A stretch of 64,000 nt of DNA from Leisingera daeponensis DSM 23529 (GCF_000473145.1 NZ_KI421500.1:1881225-1945224), one strand, 5' to 3'. Numbered from the stretch's first letter, positions 46,170 through 56,064 are shown. Translations and numbers: made by a program. Notes: generated by a model not told the origin, from the sequence alone.

Positions 46170-47063
46170 TCAGGGCTTTGGCAGGCGGGCCGTCAGGAAA
46201 TCCACAAAAGCACGTGTTTTCGGCTCCAGCTGGCGCCGCTCCGCATAGACCGCGCTGACCGGCGTGCCTGCGGGAAGAGAAACAAATTCCGTGAGCAAGG
46301 GAACAAGACTGCCATTGTCCAATTGCTCCCGGACTGCCCACCCGGGCATCATCACGACCCCGCATCCGGACACCGCCAGCGCCTTCAGAAACGCCAGCCC
46401 GTTGGCTTGAACCGGACCGCTGACCGGAACATCGCAAGGGCCGTCCGGCGTGTCAAACCGCCAGAACGAAGGGCCGGCGGATGTGCGGAACGACAGGCAC
46501 TGATGCCCTGACAGATCCGAAGGGTGCGCCGGCCTGCCCTGCGCCTTGAGATAAGCCGGGCTGGCATAGAGCTGCGAGTGGCTATCAAACAGCTTACGGG
46601 CGACCAGACTGGAATCCTTCAGCTGCCCCATGCGGATTGCCAGGTCGATCCGGCCTTCCACCAAATCCGCAATGGGAGAGGAGAACAGCAGCCTCACCTT
46701 CACCTCCGGATGCGCGCGCAGAAACTCGGGCAGAAGCGGTGAAATCAGGGCCACCGCCAGATCCGGCTCAACCGTCACCGTCAGCACCCCGGCCGGTGCG
46801 CCGGTCATGCGCGCGATCCCGCTGCGGGCGGCGTCCATCTCCTCGGCAGCGCGCTTTGCATGGCGGTAATACAGTTCACCAGCCTCAGACAAGCTCTGCT
46901 TCCGGGTTGTGCGCTGAAACAGCCGTGCGCCCAGGGCGCTCTCAAGCTGCTGGATCTGGCGCGCCACCGACGACGGCGCCATCCCCAGAACACGAGCCGC
47001 CGCCGAGAAGCTGCCCTCCTCAACCACGCAGACAAACAGAGAGATGCTGGCGCCCTGAATCAT
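46170..47063 (-). CDS. LysR-type regulator divergent from azoreductase
   Basis: This 297-residue LysR protein (AaeR/PecT-like in pattern) has the HTH SFSAAARVLGMAPSSVARQIQQLESALGARLF and ends in FVDFLTARLP. ATG 47063 places the HTH at the usual position; the frame is open 24 codons further up without family sequence. It is divergent from azoR. A palindrome TTGTGC-N7-GCACAA lies directly next to its start. Regulation of azoR by quinones or electrophiles would fit, as in other LysR/azoreductase pairs. Confidence 0.83.
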   Translation of the reverse strand: MIQGASISLFVCVVEEGSFSAAARVLGMAPSSVARQIQQLESALGARLFQRTTRKQSLSEAGELYYRHAKRAAEEMDAARSGIARMTGAPAGVLTVTVEPDLAVALISPLLPEFLRAHPEVKVRLLFSSPIADLVEGRIDLAIRMGQLKDSSLVARKLFDSHSQLYASPAYLKAQGRPAHPSDLSGHQCLSFRTSAGPSFWRFDTPDGPCDVPVSGPVQANGLAFLKALAVSGCGVVMMPGWAVREQLDNGSLVPLLTEFVSLPAGTPVSAVYAERRQLEPKTRAFVDFLTARLPKP

Positions 47064-47082
47064 TTGTGCAATTTGCGCACAA
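47064..47082. promoter_or_regulatory. Candidate LysR operator
   Basis: The perfect dyad TTGTGC-N7-GCACAA adjoins the LysR start codon and lies about 90 bp before azoR. It is well placed for repression of the regulator and activation of azoR. Confidence 0.5.
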
Positions 47083-47174
47083 GTGCTTTGCGATTCAATC
47101 CATTTTTGCGGGTTGGTTCCGCCCTCATATTGCACTCGTCAAAGACAGTCATTCCCTCAGACAGGAGACATGAG

Positions 47175-47798
47175 ATGACCAAACTGCTGTTTATCAAGGC
47201 ATCGCCCCGCGGCGATGAATCCAAGTCCACCGCGGTGGCTAACGCCTATCTTGCTAAGCTGCAGGCGCAGGACGCCCAGCTCGAGGTGGACGTTCTGGAT
47301 CTGTCCGCCGAAACCCTGCCGGACTTTGATGGCAACAAGGTTGCCGCCAAGATGAACATCATCACCGGCCAGGACCAGGATGCCTCCCAGCGGACTGCCT
47401 GGGACGAGATTACCACCATGGCTCATCGCTTCATCAGCGCCGACATCTACCTGATCGCCTCTCCGATGTGGAACGGCAGCATCCCCTACAAGTTCAAGCA
47501 GTACATCGACCTGGTGCACCAGCCCGGCCTGCTGTGGGGTCTTGACCCGGAAAAAGGCTACTTCGGCCTGCTGGAAGGCAAAAAGGCCGTGCTGGCCCTG
47601 ACCAGCGGAGCCTACGGCCCGAACATGCCTTCGCCTGCCTTCGGCGTGGATTACCAGTCTGCCTACCTGAAGTTCTGGCTAAACCAGGCCGGTGTGGAGA
47701 ATATCGAAGAAATCCGTTTCCAGCCCACGCTGCTGACAGCAGATCCGGAGGCCGGCTTCCAGGCCGCGGTCGCCGAAGCGGAAAAACTGGCGTCCTAA
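47175..47798 (+). CDS. azoR: FMN-dependent NADH-azoreductase/quinone reductase
   Basis: This 207-residue flavodoxin-fold enzyme reduces azo compounds and quinones with NADH, in a two-electron way that protects from thiol stress. Phosphate-binding SPRGDESKS near the start and SPMWNGSIPYKFKQYIDLV in the middle are AzoR signatures. An AGGAG site precedes the ATG. It is controlled, presumably, by the divergent LysR gene. Confidence 0.88.
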   Translation: MTKLLFIKASPRGDESKSTAVANAYLAKLQAQDAQLEVDVLDLSAETLPDFDGNKVAAKMNIITGQDQDASQRTAWDEITTMAHRFISADIYLIASPMWNGSIPYKFKQYIDLVHQPGLLWGLDPEKGYFGLLEGKKAVLALTSGAYGPNMPSPAFGVDYQSAYLKFWLNQAGVENIEEIRFQPTLLTADPEAGFQAAVAEAEKLAS

Positions 47799-47845
47799 CG
47801 ACCGCAGGGGCGGACAGGCCGCGCTTGGCTGGCCGCCGCCCCCCC

Positions 47846-47880
47846 AAAAAAGCCCCGGCGCAATCGCCGGGGCTTCCTTG
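47846..47880. terminator. Bidirectional terminator
   Basis: An 11-bp stem AAGCCCCGGCG / CGCCGGGGCTT with a 4-base loop lies between the convergent azoR and DMGDH-like genes. The minus side continues into a T run (AAAAAA on the plus strand), the plus side into TTCCTTG. Confidence 0.8.
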
Positions 47881-47896
47881 TTTCATCGCTCTGGCC

Positions 47897-50404
47897 TCAG
47901 CCGTTCTGGCGGATGGTCTCGTTCTTCGGGTCATAGGGGCTGTCGCAGGTGACGACCGCATCCCACAGTTTGTCCTGCATCTTGACCTGCAGCTTGGTGC
48001 CTTCCACCGCGTGCTCAGGCTTCACATAGCCCATGCCGATGGATTTCCCGAAGGCCACCGAGTAGCCGCCGGAGGTCAGGCGGCCCACACGGGTGCCGTC
48101 TTCGGCATAAAGCGCCTCGCGGCCCCAGGGATCGGCATCGGCGGGGCCGTCGATCAGCAGGGTGCAGCACTTCACGCGGACACCGGTCTCAACCAGCTTG
48201 TCCTTGCCGTGGAAGTCCTTCTCCAGGTCGACAAAGCGCGGCAGGTCGGCTTCCAGCGGGGTCGCGTCGCGGCCCAGCTCGTTGCCGAAGGCACGGTAGG
48301 ATTTCTCCTGGCGCAGCCAGTTCTGCGCGCGCGCACCCACCAGCTTCATGCCGTGCTTCTCGCCAGCTTTCTCCAGCAGGTCGAACAGGTAGTTCTGCAT
48401 CTCGATCGGGTGATGCAGTTCCCAGCCGAGTTCACCGGTGTAGGCCACGCGGATCGCATTGACCGGGCACATGCCCAGTTCGATCTGCTTGGCCGACAGC
48501 CAGGGGAAGCGCTTGTTCGACAGCGCGGTTTCCGGATCGGCGTCGACGATCACCTCTTTCAGCACATCGCGCGACTTGGGGCCCGCGATGGCAAAGACGC
48601 CCCACTGGGTGGTCACGTCCTGGATTTCGATGTAGCCGAACTCCTCCATCTTGTCCTCGGCCGCCTTGCGCAGGAAGTCGGCGTCATACTCGGACCAGGC
48701 ACCGGCGGAGACCAGGTAGTAGTTGTTCTCGCCGTTGCGGACGATGGTGTATTCGGTGCGGGTGGTGCCGAAAGCGGTCAGCGCATAGGTCAGGTTGATG
48801 CGGCCGATCTTGGGCAGCTTGTTGCAGGTGAACCAGTCCAGGAACTGCGTCGCACCGGGCCCCTTGACGACGTGCTTGGTGAACGCGGTCGCGTCGATCA
48901 GGCCAACGCCATTGCGCACGGCTTTCGCCTCTTCCACGGCATACTGCCACCAGCCGCCGCGGCGGAAGGAGCGGGCGTCGTGGTCGAAGTTTGCCGGGGC
49001 ATCGACGGGGCCGTAGTAGTTCGGGCGTTCCCAGCCGTTGACCCAGCCGAACTGTGCGCCGCGGGCCTTCTGGCGCTCGTAGGCCGGTGCGGTGCGCAGC
49101 GGACGGCAGGCTTCGCGCTCTTCGTCCGGGTGGTGCAGGATGTAGACGTGCTCATAGCACTCTTCGTTCTTGCGCGCCGCGAACTCGGTGGTCATCCAGT
49201 TGGAGGAGTAGCGTTTCGGGTCGAGCGACGCCATGTCGATCTCGGCTTCGCCGTTGACCATCATCTGCGCCAGGTAGTAGCCGGTGCCGCCAGCGGCGGT
49301 GATGCCGAAAGAGAAGCCTTCCGCCAGCCACATGTTGCGCAGGCCCGGTGCCGGGCCGACCAGCGGGTTGCCGTCGGGGGTGTAGCAGATCGGGCCGTTG
49401 AAGTCGTCCTTGAGGCCGCTTTCGGCGCAGGACGGCACGCGCTCTGCCATCGCCATGTACTGCTCGGCGATCCGGTCCAGATCCAGCGGGAACAGGTCGG
49501 CGCGGAAGCTGTCCGGCACGCCGTGCTCGAACTGTGCGGGCGCGCCGCGCTCGTAGATGCCCAGGATCCAGCCGCCGCGCTCTTCGCGGGCATAGGATTC
49601 GTTGTCGGCGTCGCGCACGACGGGGTGCTCGGGGTTGCCCGCTTCACGCCATTTGACCAGCTCGGGGTCCTTGTCCATGACGATGAAGGTGTGCTCGACC
49701 GGGATCGCAGGCATCTTGATGCCCAGCATCTTGGCGGTGCGCTGCGCGTGGTTGCCGGAGGCGGTCACGACGTGCTCCGCAGTGATCACCACCTGCTCGT
49801 CGGACGCAACCAGGTTGCCGCCCTTTTCGACCATCTTGGTGCAGGTGACTTCCCAGTGGGTGCCGGTCCAGTGGAAGGCATCGGCCTGCAGCTTGCGGAC
49901 GATCTCAACACCGCGCTGGCGGGCGCCCTTGGCCATCGCCTGGGTCACGTCTGCCGGGTTAATGTAGCCGTCCTCGGTATGGTAGATCGCGCCCTTCAGG
50001 TCGGAGGTCTCGATCAGCGGCCAGCGCTCCTTGATCTGATCCGGGGTCAGCCACTCGTATTTCACGTCGCAGGTTTCCGCGGTGGAGGCATAGAGCATGT
50101 ATTCGTCCATGCGCTCCTGGGTCTGCGCCATGCGCAGGTTGCCGACCACGGCGAAACCTGCGTTCAGGCCGGTTTCCTCTTCCAGGGTCTTGTAGAAATC
50201 GACCGAGTACTTGTGGATGTGGGTGGTCGCGTAGGACATGTTGAACAGCGGCAGCAGGCCGGCTGCGTGCCAGGTCGAGCCGGAGGTCAGCTCGTCACGC
50301 TCGATCAGCATGACGTCTTCCCAGCCGGCCTTGGCCAGGTGATAGGCAATCGAGGTGCCGACGGCGCCGCCGCCAACAACAAGTGCTTTGACTTGGGTTT
50401 TCAT
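47897..50404 (-). CDS. Dimethylglycine/sarcosine dehydrogenase-like flavoprotein (DAO-GcvT)
   Basis: This 835-residue enzyme has an N-terminal FAD domain (VKALVVGGGAVGTSIAYHLAKAG) and a C-terminal folate-binding GcvT domain, the layout of dimethylglycine and sarcosine dehydrogenases. The histidine in STWHAAGLLPL is the one that holds FAD covalently in relatives. It would demethylate N-methylglycines from glycine betaine and pass the C1 unit to tetrahydrofolate. ATG 50404 has a GGAG site; 37 extra upstream codons lack family sequence. Confidence 0.85.
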   Translation of the reverse strand: MKTQVKALVVGGGAVGTSIAYHLAKAGWEDVMLIERDELTSGSTWHAAGLLPLFNMSYATTHIHKYSVDFYKTLEEETGLNAGFAVVGNLRMAQTQERMDEYMLYASTAETCDVKYEWLTPDQIKERWPLIETSDLKGAIYHTEDGYINPADVTQAMAKGARQRGVEIVRKLQADAFHWTGTHWEVTCTKMVEKGGNLVASDEQVVITAEHVVTASGNHAQRTAKMLGIKMPAIPVEHTFIVMDKDPELVKWREAGNPEHPVVRDADNESYAREERGGWILGIYERGAPAQFEHGVPDSFRADLFPLDLDRIAEQYMAMAERVPSCAESGLKDDFNGPICYTPDGNPLVGPAPGLRNMWLAEGFSFGITAAGGTGYYLAQMMVNGEAEIDMASLDPKRYSSNWMTTEFAARKNEECYEHVYILHHPDEEREACRPLRTAPAYERQKARGAQFGWVNGWERPNYYGPVDAPANFDHDARSFRRGGWWQYAVEEAKAVRNGVGLIDATAFTKHVVKGPGATQFLDWFTCNKLPKIGRINLTYALTAFGTTRTEYTIVRNGENNYYLVSAGAWSEYDADFLRKAAEDKMEEFGYIEIQDVTTQWGVFAIAGPKSRDVLKEVIVDADPETALSNKRFPWLSAKQIELGMCPVNAIRVAYTGELGWELHHPIEMQNYLFDLLEKAGEKHGMKLVGARAQNWLRQEKSYRAFGNELGRDATPLEADLPRFVDLEKDFHGKDKLVETGVRVKCCTLLIDGPADADPWGREALYAEDGTRVGRLTSGGYSVAFGKSIGMGYVKPEHAVEGTKLQVKMQDKLWDAVVTCDSPYDPKNETIRQNG

Positions 50405-50568
50405 TCTCCCGCTCTCCAGCTTTGTGAGATTCTTGGCGACGGTTATGCCTGCGCATTGAAATCCGCGCAAAATCAGGCCGACGCAAAAACAGCCAAAACC
50501 GACCTTGCGCGCCACAGCATACCGGATTCTGGCCGCAGCACCGCCGGAAATCGCGTCTTACCGCGCAG

Positions 50569-50591
50569 CAAAAAGGGGGCTGGCGCCCCCT
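50569..50591 (-). terminator. Terminator of the small minus-strand gene
   Basis: A 7-bp stem AGGGGGC / GCCCCCT with a 4-base loop is followed on the minus strand by TTTTT. It lies about 35 bp after the stop at 50624. Confidence 0.7.
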
Positions 50592-50623
50592 GATGGTTCC
50601 CGATCAGACTGTTCTGGCGCCTG

Positions 50624-50962
50624 TCAGCAGTCCGCAACATTGCCGCGGCGGATGCAGACGGGCGGCGGGGCCTCCTGGCTGTCCTGCGCTTCGGCGGCCT
50701 GTGCGCCGCCTGAAAGCAAGCGCTTGCCATAGCTGGCGGCCTCCCCCCAGACCGACGGAACCTCTCCGTCCTGTTGCCCGGCCAGAAGGGCGATGTCCCG
50801 GGTCCGGGCGCGGGCAAAACGCTCCTGCACGATGGTGCCGTAATCGGTGGCGCTGAGATCGCCCCAGCTGAGGCCCGCGTCGCGGGTCTGGATATGGTAG
50901 TCATAGCCGATGACCGCCTGGGTGCTGAACACCAGGATACCCATTGCTTTCTTCAATGCCAT
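50624..50962 (-). CDS. Hypothetical protein
   Basis: This 112-residue protein is of no family I recognise. The N-terminus (MALKKAMGILVFSTQAVIG) is weakly hydrophobic, the middle carries an Asp/Gly-rich stretch, and the end has PPVCIRRGNVADC. It is supported by a GGAGAG ribosome site, a terminator behind it, and codon use like its neighbours. Confidence 0.55.
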   Translation of the reverse strand: MALKKAMGILVFSTQAVIGYDYHIQTRDAGLSWGDLSATDYGTIVQERFARARTRDIALLAGQQDGEVPSVWGEAASYGKRLLSGGAQAAEAQDSQEAPPPVCIRRGNVADC

Positions 50963-51518
50963 GCCGCTCTCCGGTTCCGCAGGAATGCTTTGCTGCCATC
51001 CCAGATCAGGACCTGGCGCAGAATTGCGGCAGCTTTCCGGCTTTTCGGGGAAGAGTGCGATGCAAGCGCTTCAGTCCGGCCAGGGCCCCTGCCCTGCCGG
51101 CTGCTGCTGCGTTCTGCCTGCTCTGATCATCCTGTGCTGATCATCCGGTGCTGCTCTTGCAGGGCGCAAGGATAAGGATGGCGGCGCCGCCAAGGGGGCG
51201 GAGGCGGGACGGGAGGGATTCTCCCGCACGCTGAACGTCGTTTTTGCGTGCCCGTGCCAAAGGGCCCTGTTCCATGGTGCCAGGGGTGTCAGGCCCGGCA
51301 GTGACCGCGATCAGGGGGCAGTATGGCAGCCGGGGTTTAAAATGCGGTGACACGGGCGTGCGCCGGGGGCGCAACCCCCAAGGCGGCGCGCTTGCCGCTG
51401 CCGCTGCGCAGTGAGTATTTCTGGAAAGATGAAGGCGCAGGGCCAGTGTTTTCATCTTTCCCCAAATACTCAAATCCCACTGCCGGCCCGGAGCGGGCCG
51501 CTGGCGGGTGCCTGCGGT
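50963..51518. other. Gene-free region with palindromic repeats
   Basis: About 550 bp. It contains a GGGGGCGCAACCCCC hairpin (51365-51379) and a pair of inverted 21-base arms (51413-51433, 51451-51471) belonging to the same repeat family as in xdhA and at 56577. Open frames across it show no family pattern. Probably a spacer collecting repeat elements between a divergent and a convergent gene. Confidence 0.55.
51411..51475. repeat. Inverted copy pair of the dispersed repeat
   Basis: GAGTATTTCTGGAAAGATG at 51413-51431 pairs with CATCTTTCCCCAAATACTC at 51453-51471, 19 of 21 positions matching when both arms are extended. The right arm is shared with the copy at 56577 (TTTTCCCCAAATACTC type). 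It lies just beyond the 3' end of the lactate-dehydrogenase gene. Confidence 0.7.
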
Positions 51519-52922
51519 TCAGATCTCCAGGATCTTGCCCGGGTTCATGATGTTGTCCGGATCCAGCGCCGCCTTGACCGCCGCCATATAGCGGGTTGCC
51601 GGGCCCAGTTCCTTTCGCAGATAGGGGCGCTTGCCCTGGCCGATGCCGTGCTCGCCGGTGCAGGTGCCGTCCAGGGAAATCGCCAGATCGTTGAGCCAGC
51701 CGACAAACTCATCCGCCTTCTGGCGCTCGATCTCGCTGTCCATGTCGATCAGCAGCAGCGCGTGGAAGTTGCCGTCGCCCACATGGCCGACGATCGGCGC
51801 CATCAGACCCATGCCCTCCGCCTTGTCCCGCGCAGCGCCGACGCATTCCGCCAGCTTGGAGATCGGCACGCAGACATCGGTGGAGATCCCCTTGGCGCCC
51901 GGGCGCAGCTGCAGGCTGGCCCAGTACATGTCATGGCGCGCCTGCCACAGCTTGTTGCGCTCCTCCGGCGTCGAGGTGGCGGCAATGTCAAAACCGCCGA
52001 ACTCTTCGGCGATGGAGGCAAACATGTCCGACTGCTCCACCACACCCGCGTCCGAGCCGTGGAATTCCAAGAGCAGCAGGGGCGTTTCCGGCAAGTCCAG
52101 CCCGGAATAGGCATTGGCGGCGCGCACGCTGAGCGCGTCCAGCAGCTCGATCCGGGCGACGGGGATGCCGTACTGGATGGTCATCATCACCGCGCGGCAG
52201 GCCTCGTCCACGGTGCGGAACGAACAGCGGGCGGAGCGGATCGCCTCCGGGATGCCTTGCAGCTTCAGGGTCAGTTCGGTGATCAGGCCCAGGGTGCCCT
52301 CGCTGCCGATCAGGAGCCGGGTCAGGTCATAGCCGGCGGAGGATTTCTTGGCCCGCTGTGCGGTGCGGATCACGCCGCCGTCGGCCATCACCGCCTCCAG
52401 GCTGAGCACGTTGTCCTTCATGGTGCCGTAGCGCACCGCGTTGGTGCCGGACGCCCGCGTCGCCGCCATGCCGCCAAGCGAGGCGTTGGCGCCGGGGTCG
52501 ATCGGGAAGAACAGGCCCTGATCGCGCAGGTAGGTGTTCAGCTGCTCGCGGGTGACGCCGGGCTGCACCACCACGTCCAGATCCTCGGCATGGACCGCAA
52601 GGATCTTGTCCATCCGCATCATGTCGATGCAGATGCCGCCGGCGGGCGCGTTCACATGGCCCTCCAGCGAGGTGCCGGTGCCGAAGGGGATGACCGGCAC
52701 GCCGTATTCGGCGCAGACCGCGACGATCTCCGACACTTCTTCGGTGGAGGTGGGGAACACCACCGCGTCGGGCGCCTGATTGACAATCCAGGTGGTGGTA
52801 TGGCCGTGCTGCTCGCAGATGGCCTGTCCGGTCTGCAGCCGGCCGCCGAAACGCTGTTTCAGCGTTTCGATTGCGGCCTCGATACCGGCCTCGTTGCGCG
52901 GCAGTGAGGTGGCTTGCACCAT
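51519..52922 (-). CDS. FAD-linked D-lactate dehydrogenase-type oxidase
   Basis: This 467-residue flavoprotein of the GlcD/Dld family has the FAD PCMH domain VIPFGTGTSLEGHVNAPAGGICIDMMRM and the C-terminal metal-side motif HVGDGNFHALLLID with GEHGIGQGK. It oxidises a 2-hydroxyacid such as D-lactate and passes electrons to the respiratory chain. The size fits the cytochrome-linked form. It has no glcE or glcF neighbours. Confidence 0.88.
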   Translation of the reverse strand: MVQATSLPRNEAGIEAAIETLKQRFGGRLQTGQAICEQHGHTTTWIVNQAPDAVVFPTSTEEVSEIVAVCAEYGVPVIPFGTGTSLEGHVNAPAGGICIDMMRMDKILAVHAEDLDVVVQPGVTREQLNTYLRDQGLFFPIDPGANASLGGMAATRASGTNAVRYGTMKDNVLSLEAVMADGGVIRTAQRAKKSSAGYDLTRLLIGSEGTLGLITELTLKLQGIPEAIRSARCSFRTVDEACRAVMMTIQYGIPVARIELLDALSVRAANAYSGLDLPETPLLLLEFHGSDAGVVEQSDMFASIAEEFGGFDIAATSTPEERNKLWQARHDMYWASLQLRPGAKGISTDVCVPISKLAECVGAARDKAEGMGLMAPIVGHVGDGNFHALLLIDMDSEIERQKADEFVGWLNDLAISLDGTCTGEHGIGQGKRPYLRKELGPATRYMAAVKAALDPDNIMNPGKILEI

Positions 52923-53028
52923 GGTCGGTCTCCCCAGAAAATTTCACCTGTTAACCTACGCGCCGCTGCCGGAGTTCAGCAATACCCAGAACCCCGTAGG
53001 CCCGGCGCGCAGGCCCGGCGGAACATCC

Positions 53029-54819
53029 TCAGCCGCCTAGGGCAATCCCCTCGCGACGCGGGTCGGCGGCGCCTTTCAGCCCCTCGCCGATCTCAATTGC
53101 ATGCAGGCCGGAGGTCAGGTCGCGGGCGTCCACCTCATACCCCAGCTCTGTCAGCGCCTCCGACAGGTCCTCCGCGCTGGTGCCGGCCTCAAGATCATAA
53201 GTGCCGAACCGGTTGACCAGATTCGGCAGCGCCAGCGCCTCCTGGATGTTCAGGCCCCAGTCGGCCCAGGCGATGATGGATTTCGCCACATAGCCGATGA
53301 TGCGGCTGCCGCCGGGGGAGCCGATGGCCAGCACCGGCTTGCCCTCGCGCAGCACAATCGCCGGCGCCATGGAGGAGCGCGGCCGCTTGCCCGGCTCCAG
53401 CCGGTTGGCAATCGGCACGCCATTGGCATGGGTCCGGAACGAGAAATCCGTCAGCTCGTTGTTCAGCAGGAAACCGCCCGCCATCAGCCGCGAGCCAAAG
53501 GCGTTTTCAATCGTCGTGGTCATCGACAGCACGTTGCCGTAGCTGTCCACGATGGAGATATGCGAGGTCGAGGGCAGCTCGATCGACTCGTCATCCGCCA
53601 GCTCCGGCACCAGGCCTGCATGGTCGAACTCGGGCGATCCCGGCGACACCTCTGGCAGCGCGTCATCGCCCTGCAACAGCTCTGCCCGGCCCGCCAAGTA
53701 GTCCGCCGCCACCAGCCCGTGGGTGGGCACCGGCACAAAATCGCTGTCGGCCATGTAACGGCCGCGGTCGGCAAAGGCGAGGCGGGAGGCGTCGCCGATC
53801 AGCCGCCAGGCCTCGGCGCTGTCCGCCCCCAGCGCAGCCAGGTCATAGGCGTTCAGCATCCCCAGGATCTGCCCCACGGTCAGCGCGCCGGAGGACGGCG
53901 GCCCCATGCCGCAGGCCTCGAAATCGCGGTAGGCGACACAGACCGCCGCGCGTTCCTTGACATGGTAGAGCGCAAGATCGGTGGCCGACAGCACCCCCGG
54001 GTTGCCCTCGGCTGTGGTGACGGCGCGGACGATCTCAGCGGCGATGGATCCGGAATAGAACGCCCCGGCCCCCTCCTGCGCCAGCGCCCGCAGGGTTGCG
54101 GCATATTCGGGGTTAAGCAGCGTGGCCCCGTCCTGCACCGGCACGCCCTCCGGCAGGAAATAGGCGGCGGTGGCCGGGAACCGCGCCAGCCGCTCGGCAT
54201 CGCGCTCCACCAGCCCGGCCAGGCGCGGCGAGACGGCAAAGCCCTCCTCCGCCAGCCGGATCGCCGGTTCAAACAGCGACGGCCAGTTGGACCGCCCCCA
54301 GCGGCGGTGCGCCGCCTCCAGCAGGGCGGGCGTGCCCGGGGTGCCGACAGAGCGGCCGCCGACAACCGCGTCGAAGAACTCCAACGGCTCGCCGTCTTCG
54401 TCCTGGAACAGCGTCGGCACCGCAGCCAGCGGAGCGGTCTCGCGCCCGTCCAGCGTCGTCACCTCGCCGGTGGCGGCATCGTACCAGACCAGAAACGCGC
54501 CGCCGCCAAGGCCCGAGGATTGCGGCTCCACCAGCCCCAGCACGGTCTGCACCGCCACCATCGCATCCGCGGCGGTGCCGCCTGCGCGCAGAACCTTGGC
54601 GCCGGCCTCTGCCGCGTGCGGGTTGGCTGCGGCGACCATCCAGTTCTCCGCCTCCACCGGGCGGCCTGCGGCCTTGGCCTCCAGCGCGGCGGCCACTTCC
54701 GGGGAAATCGCCTCGAACGGGCCGGCAGTTGCCGCTTCGGGCGCGACCGCGTCGGCTGCGTCCTGTGCGGCGGCGGATCCGGCGGCAAGCGCGGCAGTGG
54801 CCAGAATCAGATACTTCAT
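53029..54819 (-). CDS. ggt: Gamma-glutamyltransferase
   Basis: This 596-residue periplasmic enzyme has a signal peptide (YLILATAALAAGSAAAQ) and self-cleaves into two chains. The nucleophile threonine at the new N-terminus is in STSHISIVD, followed by TTTIENAFGSRLM, where substrates bind, and PGKRPRSSMAP. It transfers or hydrolyses the gamma-glutamyl group of glutathione. Next to it is the 2-hydroxyacid dehydrogenase on the same strand, 41 bp upstream. Confidence 0.92.
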   Translation of the reverse strand: MKYLILATAALAAGSAAAQDAADAVAPEAATAGPFEAISPEVAAALEAKAAGRPVEAENWMVAAANPHAAEAGAKVLRAGGTAADAMVAVQTVLGLVEPQSSGLGGGAFLVWYDAATGEVTTLDGRETAPLAAVPTLFQDEDGEPLEFFDAVVGGRSVGTPGTPALLEAAHRRWGRSNWPSLFEPAIRLAEEGFAVSPRLAGLVERDAERLARFPATAAYFLPEGVPVQDGATLLNPEYAATLRALAQEGAGAFYSGSIAAEIVRAVTTAEGNPGVLSATDLALYHVKERAAVCVAYRDFEACGMGPPSSGALTVGQILGMLNAYDLAALGADSAEAWRLIGDASRLAFADRGRYMADSDFVPVPTHGLVAADYLAGRAELLQGDDALPEVSPGSPEFDHAGLVPELADDESIELPSTSHISIVDSYGNVLSMTTTIENAFGSRLMAGGFLLNNELTDFSFRTHANGVPIANRLEPGKRPRSSMAPAIVLREGKPVLAIGSPGGSRIIGYVAKSIIAWADWGLNIQEALALPNLVNRFGTYDLEAGTSAEDLSEALTELGYEVDARDLTSGLHAIEIGEGLKGAADPRREGIALGG

Positions 54820-54860
54820 GAAAGGTCTCCCCTAAATTTCCGGCCAGCCGCCCCGGACGC

Positions 54861-55847
54861 TTACAACATCGACGGCACCACCTGATCCGGCGGCCGGTGG
54901 CCGTCCTCGAACGTCTTGATGTTCAGCAGCACCTTTTCGCCCATCTCGATCCGCCCCTCGATGGTGGCCGACCCCATATGCGGCAGCAGCACCACATTGG
55001 GCAGCTCGCGCAGCCGCGGGTTGATGTCGGTGCCGTGCTCATAGACGTCGAGGCCCGCGCCCGCGATCTCTCCGGCGCGCAGCATCCGGGTCAGCGCCAT
55101 CTCGTCGATCACCTCGCCGCGCGAGGTGTTCACGATCACCGCCGAGGGCTTCATCAGCTTCAAGCGCCGCGCGTTCATCAGGTGGAAGGTCGAGGGCGTC
55201 GACGGGCAGTTCACGGAGATCACATCCATCCGTGCCACCATCTGATCGAGGCTGTCCCAATAGGTGGCCTCCAGCTTCTCCTCCACCTCGGGGCGGAGGC
55301 GGCGGCGGTTGTGGTAATGGATCTGCATGCCGAAGGCCGCGGCGCGTTTGGCCACCGCCTGGCCGATCCGGCCCATGCCCAGGATGCCCAGACGGCGCCC
55401 GGCAATGCGCCCGCCCAGGAACGCGGTCGGCGCCCAGCCCTGCCAGTCGCCCTTCTGCATCACCGTCAGCCCTTCGGGCATCCGGCGCACCACCGCCATG
55501 ATCAGCGCCATCGCCATGTCGGCGGTGTCATCGGTCAGCACCCCGGGCGTGTTGGACACCAGGATGCCGCGCTGGCGGGCTGTGGCGACATCAATGTGAT
55601 CCACCCCCGCGCCGTAATTTGCGATCAGTTTCAGCCGGTCCCCCGCCTGCCCCAGCAGCCCCGCATCAATGGTGTCCGTGACCGTGGGCACCAGCACATC
55701 GGCATCCTTCACCGCCGCCGCCAGCTCGGTCCGGGTCATCGGTGTGTCATCCTCGCGCAGGCGCACATCAAACAGCTCGCTCAGCCGGGTCTCCACAGGT
55801 TCCGGCAACCGTCGCGTAACGACAACACTCAGTCGGTCTCTTGGCAC
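54861..55847 (-). CDS. D-isomer 2-hydroxyacid dehydrogenase (glyoxylate/hydroxypyruvate reductase-like)
   Basis: This 328-residue NAD(P)H enzyme has RLGILGMGRIGQAVAKRAAAFGMQIHYHNRR (Rossmann loop), NTSRGEVIDEMAL, and catalytic Glu/His in LDVYEHGTDIN and LLPHMGSATIEGR. The pattern fits glyoxylate reductase. The GTG start at 55847 has a GGGAGAG site; no ATG fits. Confidence 0.88.
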   Translation of the reverse strand: MPRDRLSVVVTRRLPEPVETRLSELFDVRLREDDTPMTRTELAAAVKDADVLVPTVTDTIDAGLLGQAGDRLKLIANYGAGVDHIDVATARQRGILVSNTPGVLTDDTADMAMALIMAVVRRMPEGLTVMQKGDWQGWAPTAFLGGRIAGRRLGILGMGRIGQAVAKRAAAFGMQIHYHNRRRLRPEVEEKLEATYWDSLDQMVARMDVISVNCPSTPSTFHLMNARRLKLMKPSAVIVNTSRGEVIDEMALTRMLRAGEIAGAGLDVYEHGTDINPRLRELPNVVLLPHMGSATIEGRIEMGEKVLLNIKTFEDGHRPPDQVVPSML

Positions 55848-56064
55848 TTGTGCTCTCCCTTGGGCTTTTCAATCCGCACGCCTCCATGGCATCGTGGCGC
55901 AGGACGCGGGAAGGCACAAGAACCCAAGCGCATTCCCTCGCCCGCAGGCCGGTATTTTACCGCCGCGGCCGGGGGCAACAGAAAACGGGCAGAAGACCGG
56001 GACAGCAGGCTGGGACCAGCCTGGCCGGGCAAGAAGAGGCGATCAGGCAGTGAGACAAGCGGCA

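Noticed and set aside
47825..50593. Plus-strand frame of over 900 codons
   Set aside because: Antisense to the dimethylglycine-dehydrogenase-like gene, which has clear FAD and GcvT domains.
51141..51473. Minus-strand open frame across the repeat region
   Set aside because: It runs through the palindromic repeats and has no start signal or family sequence.
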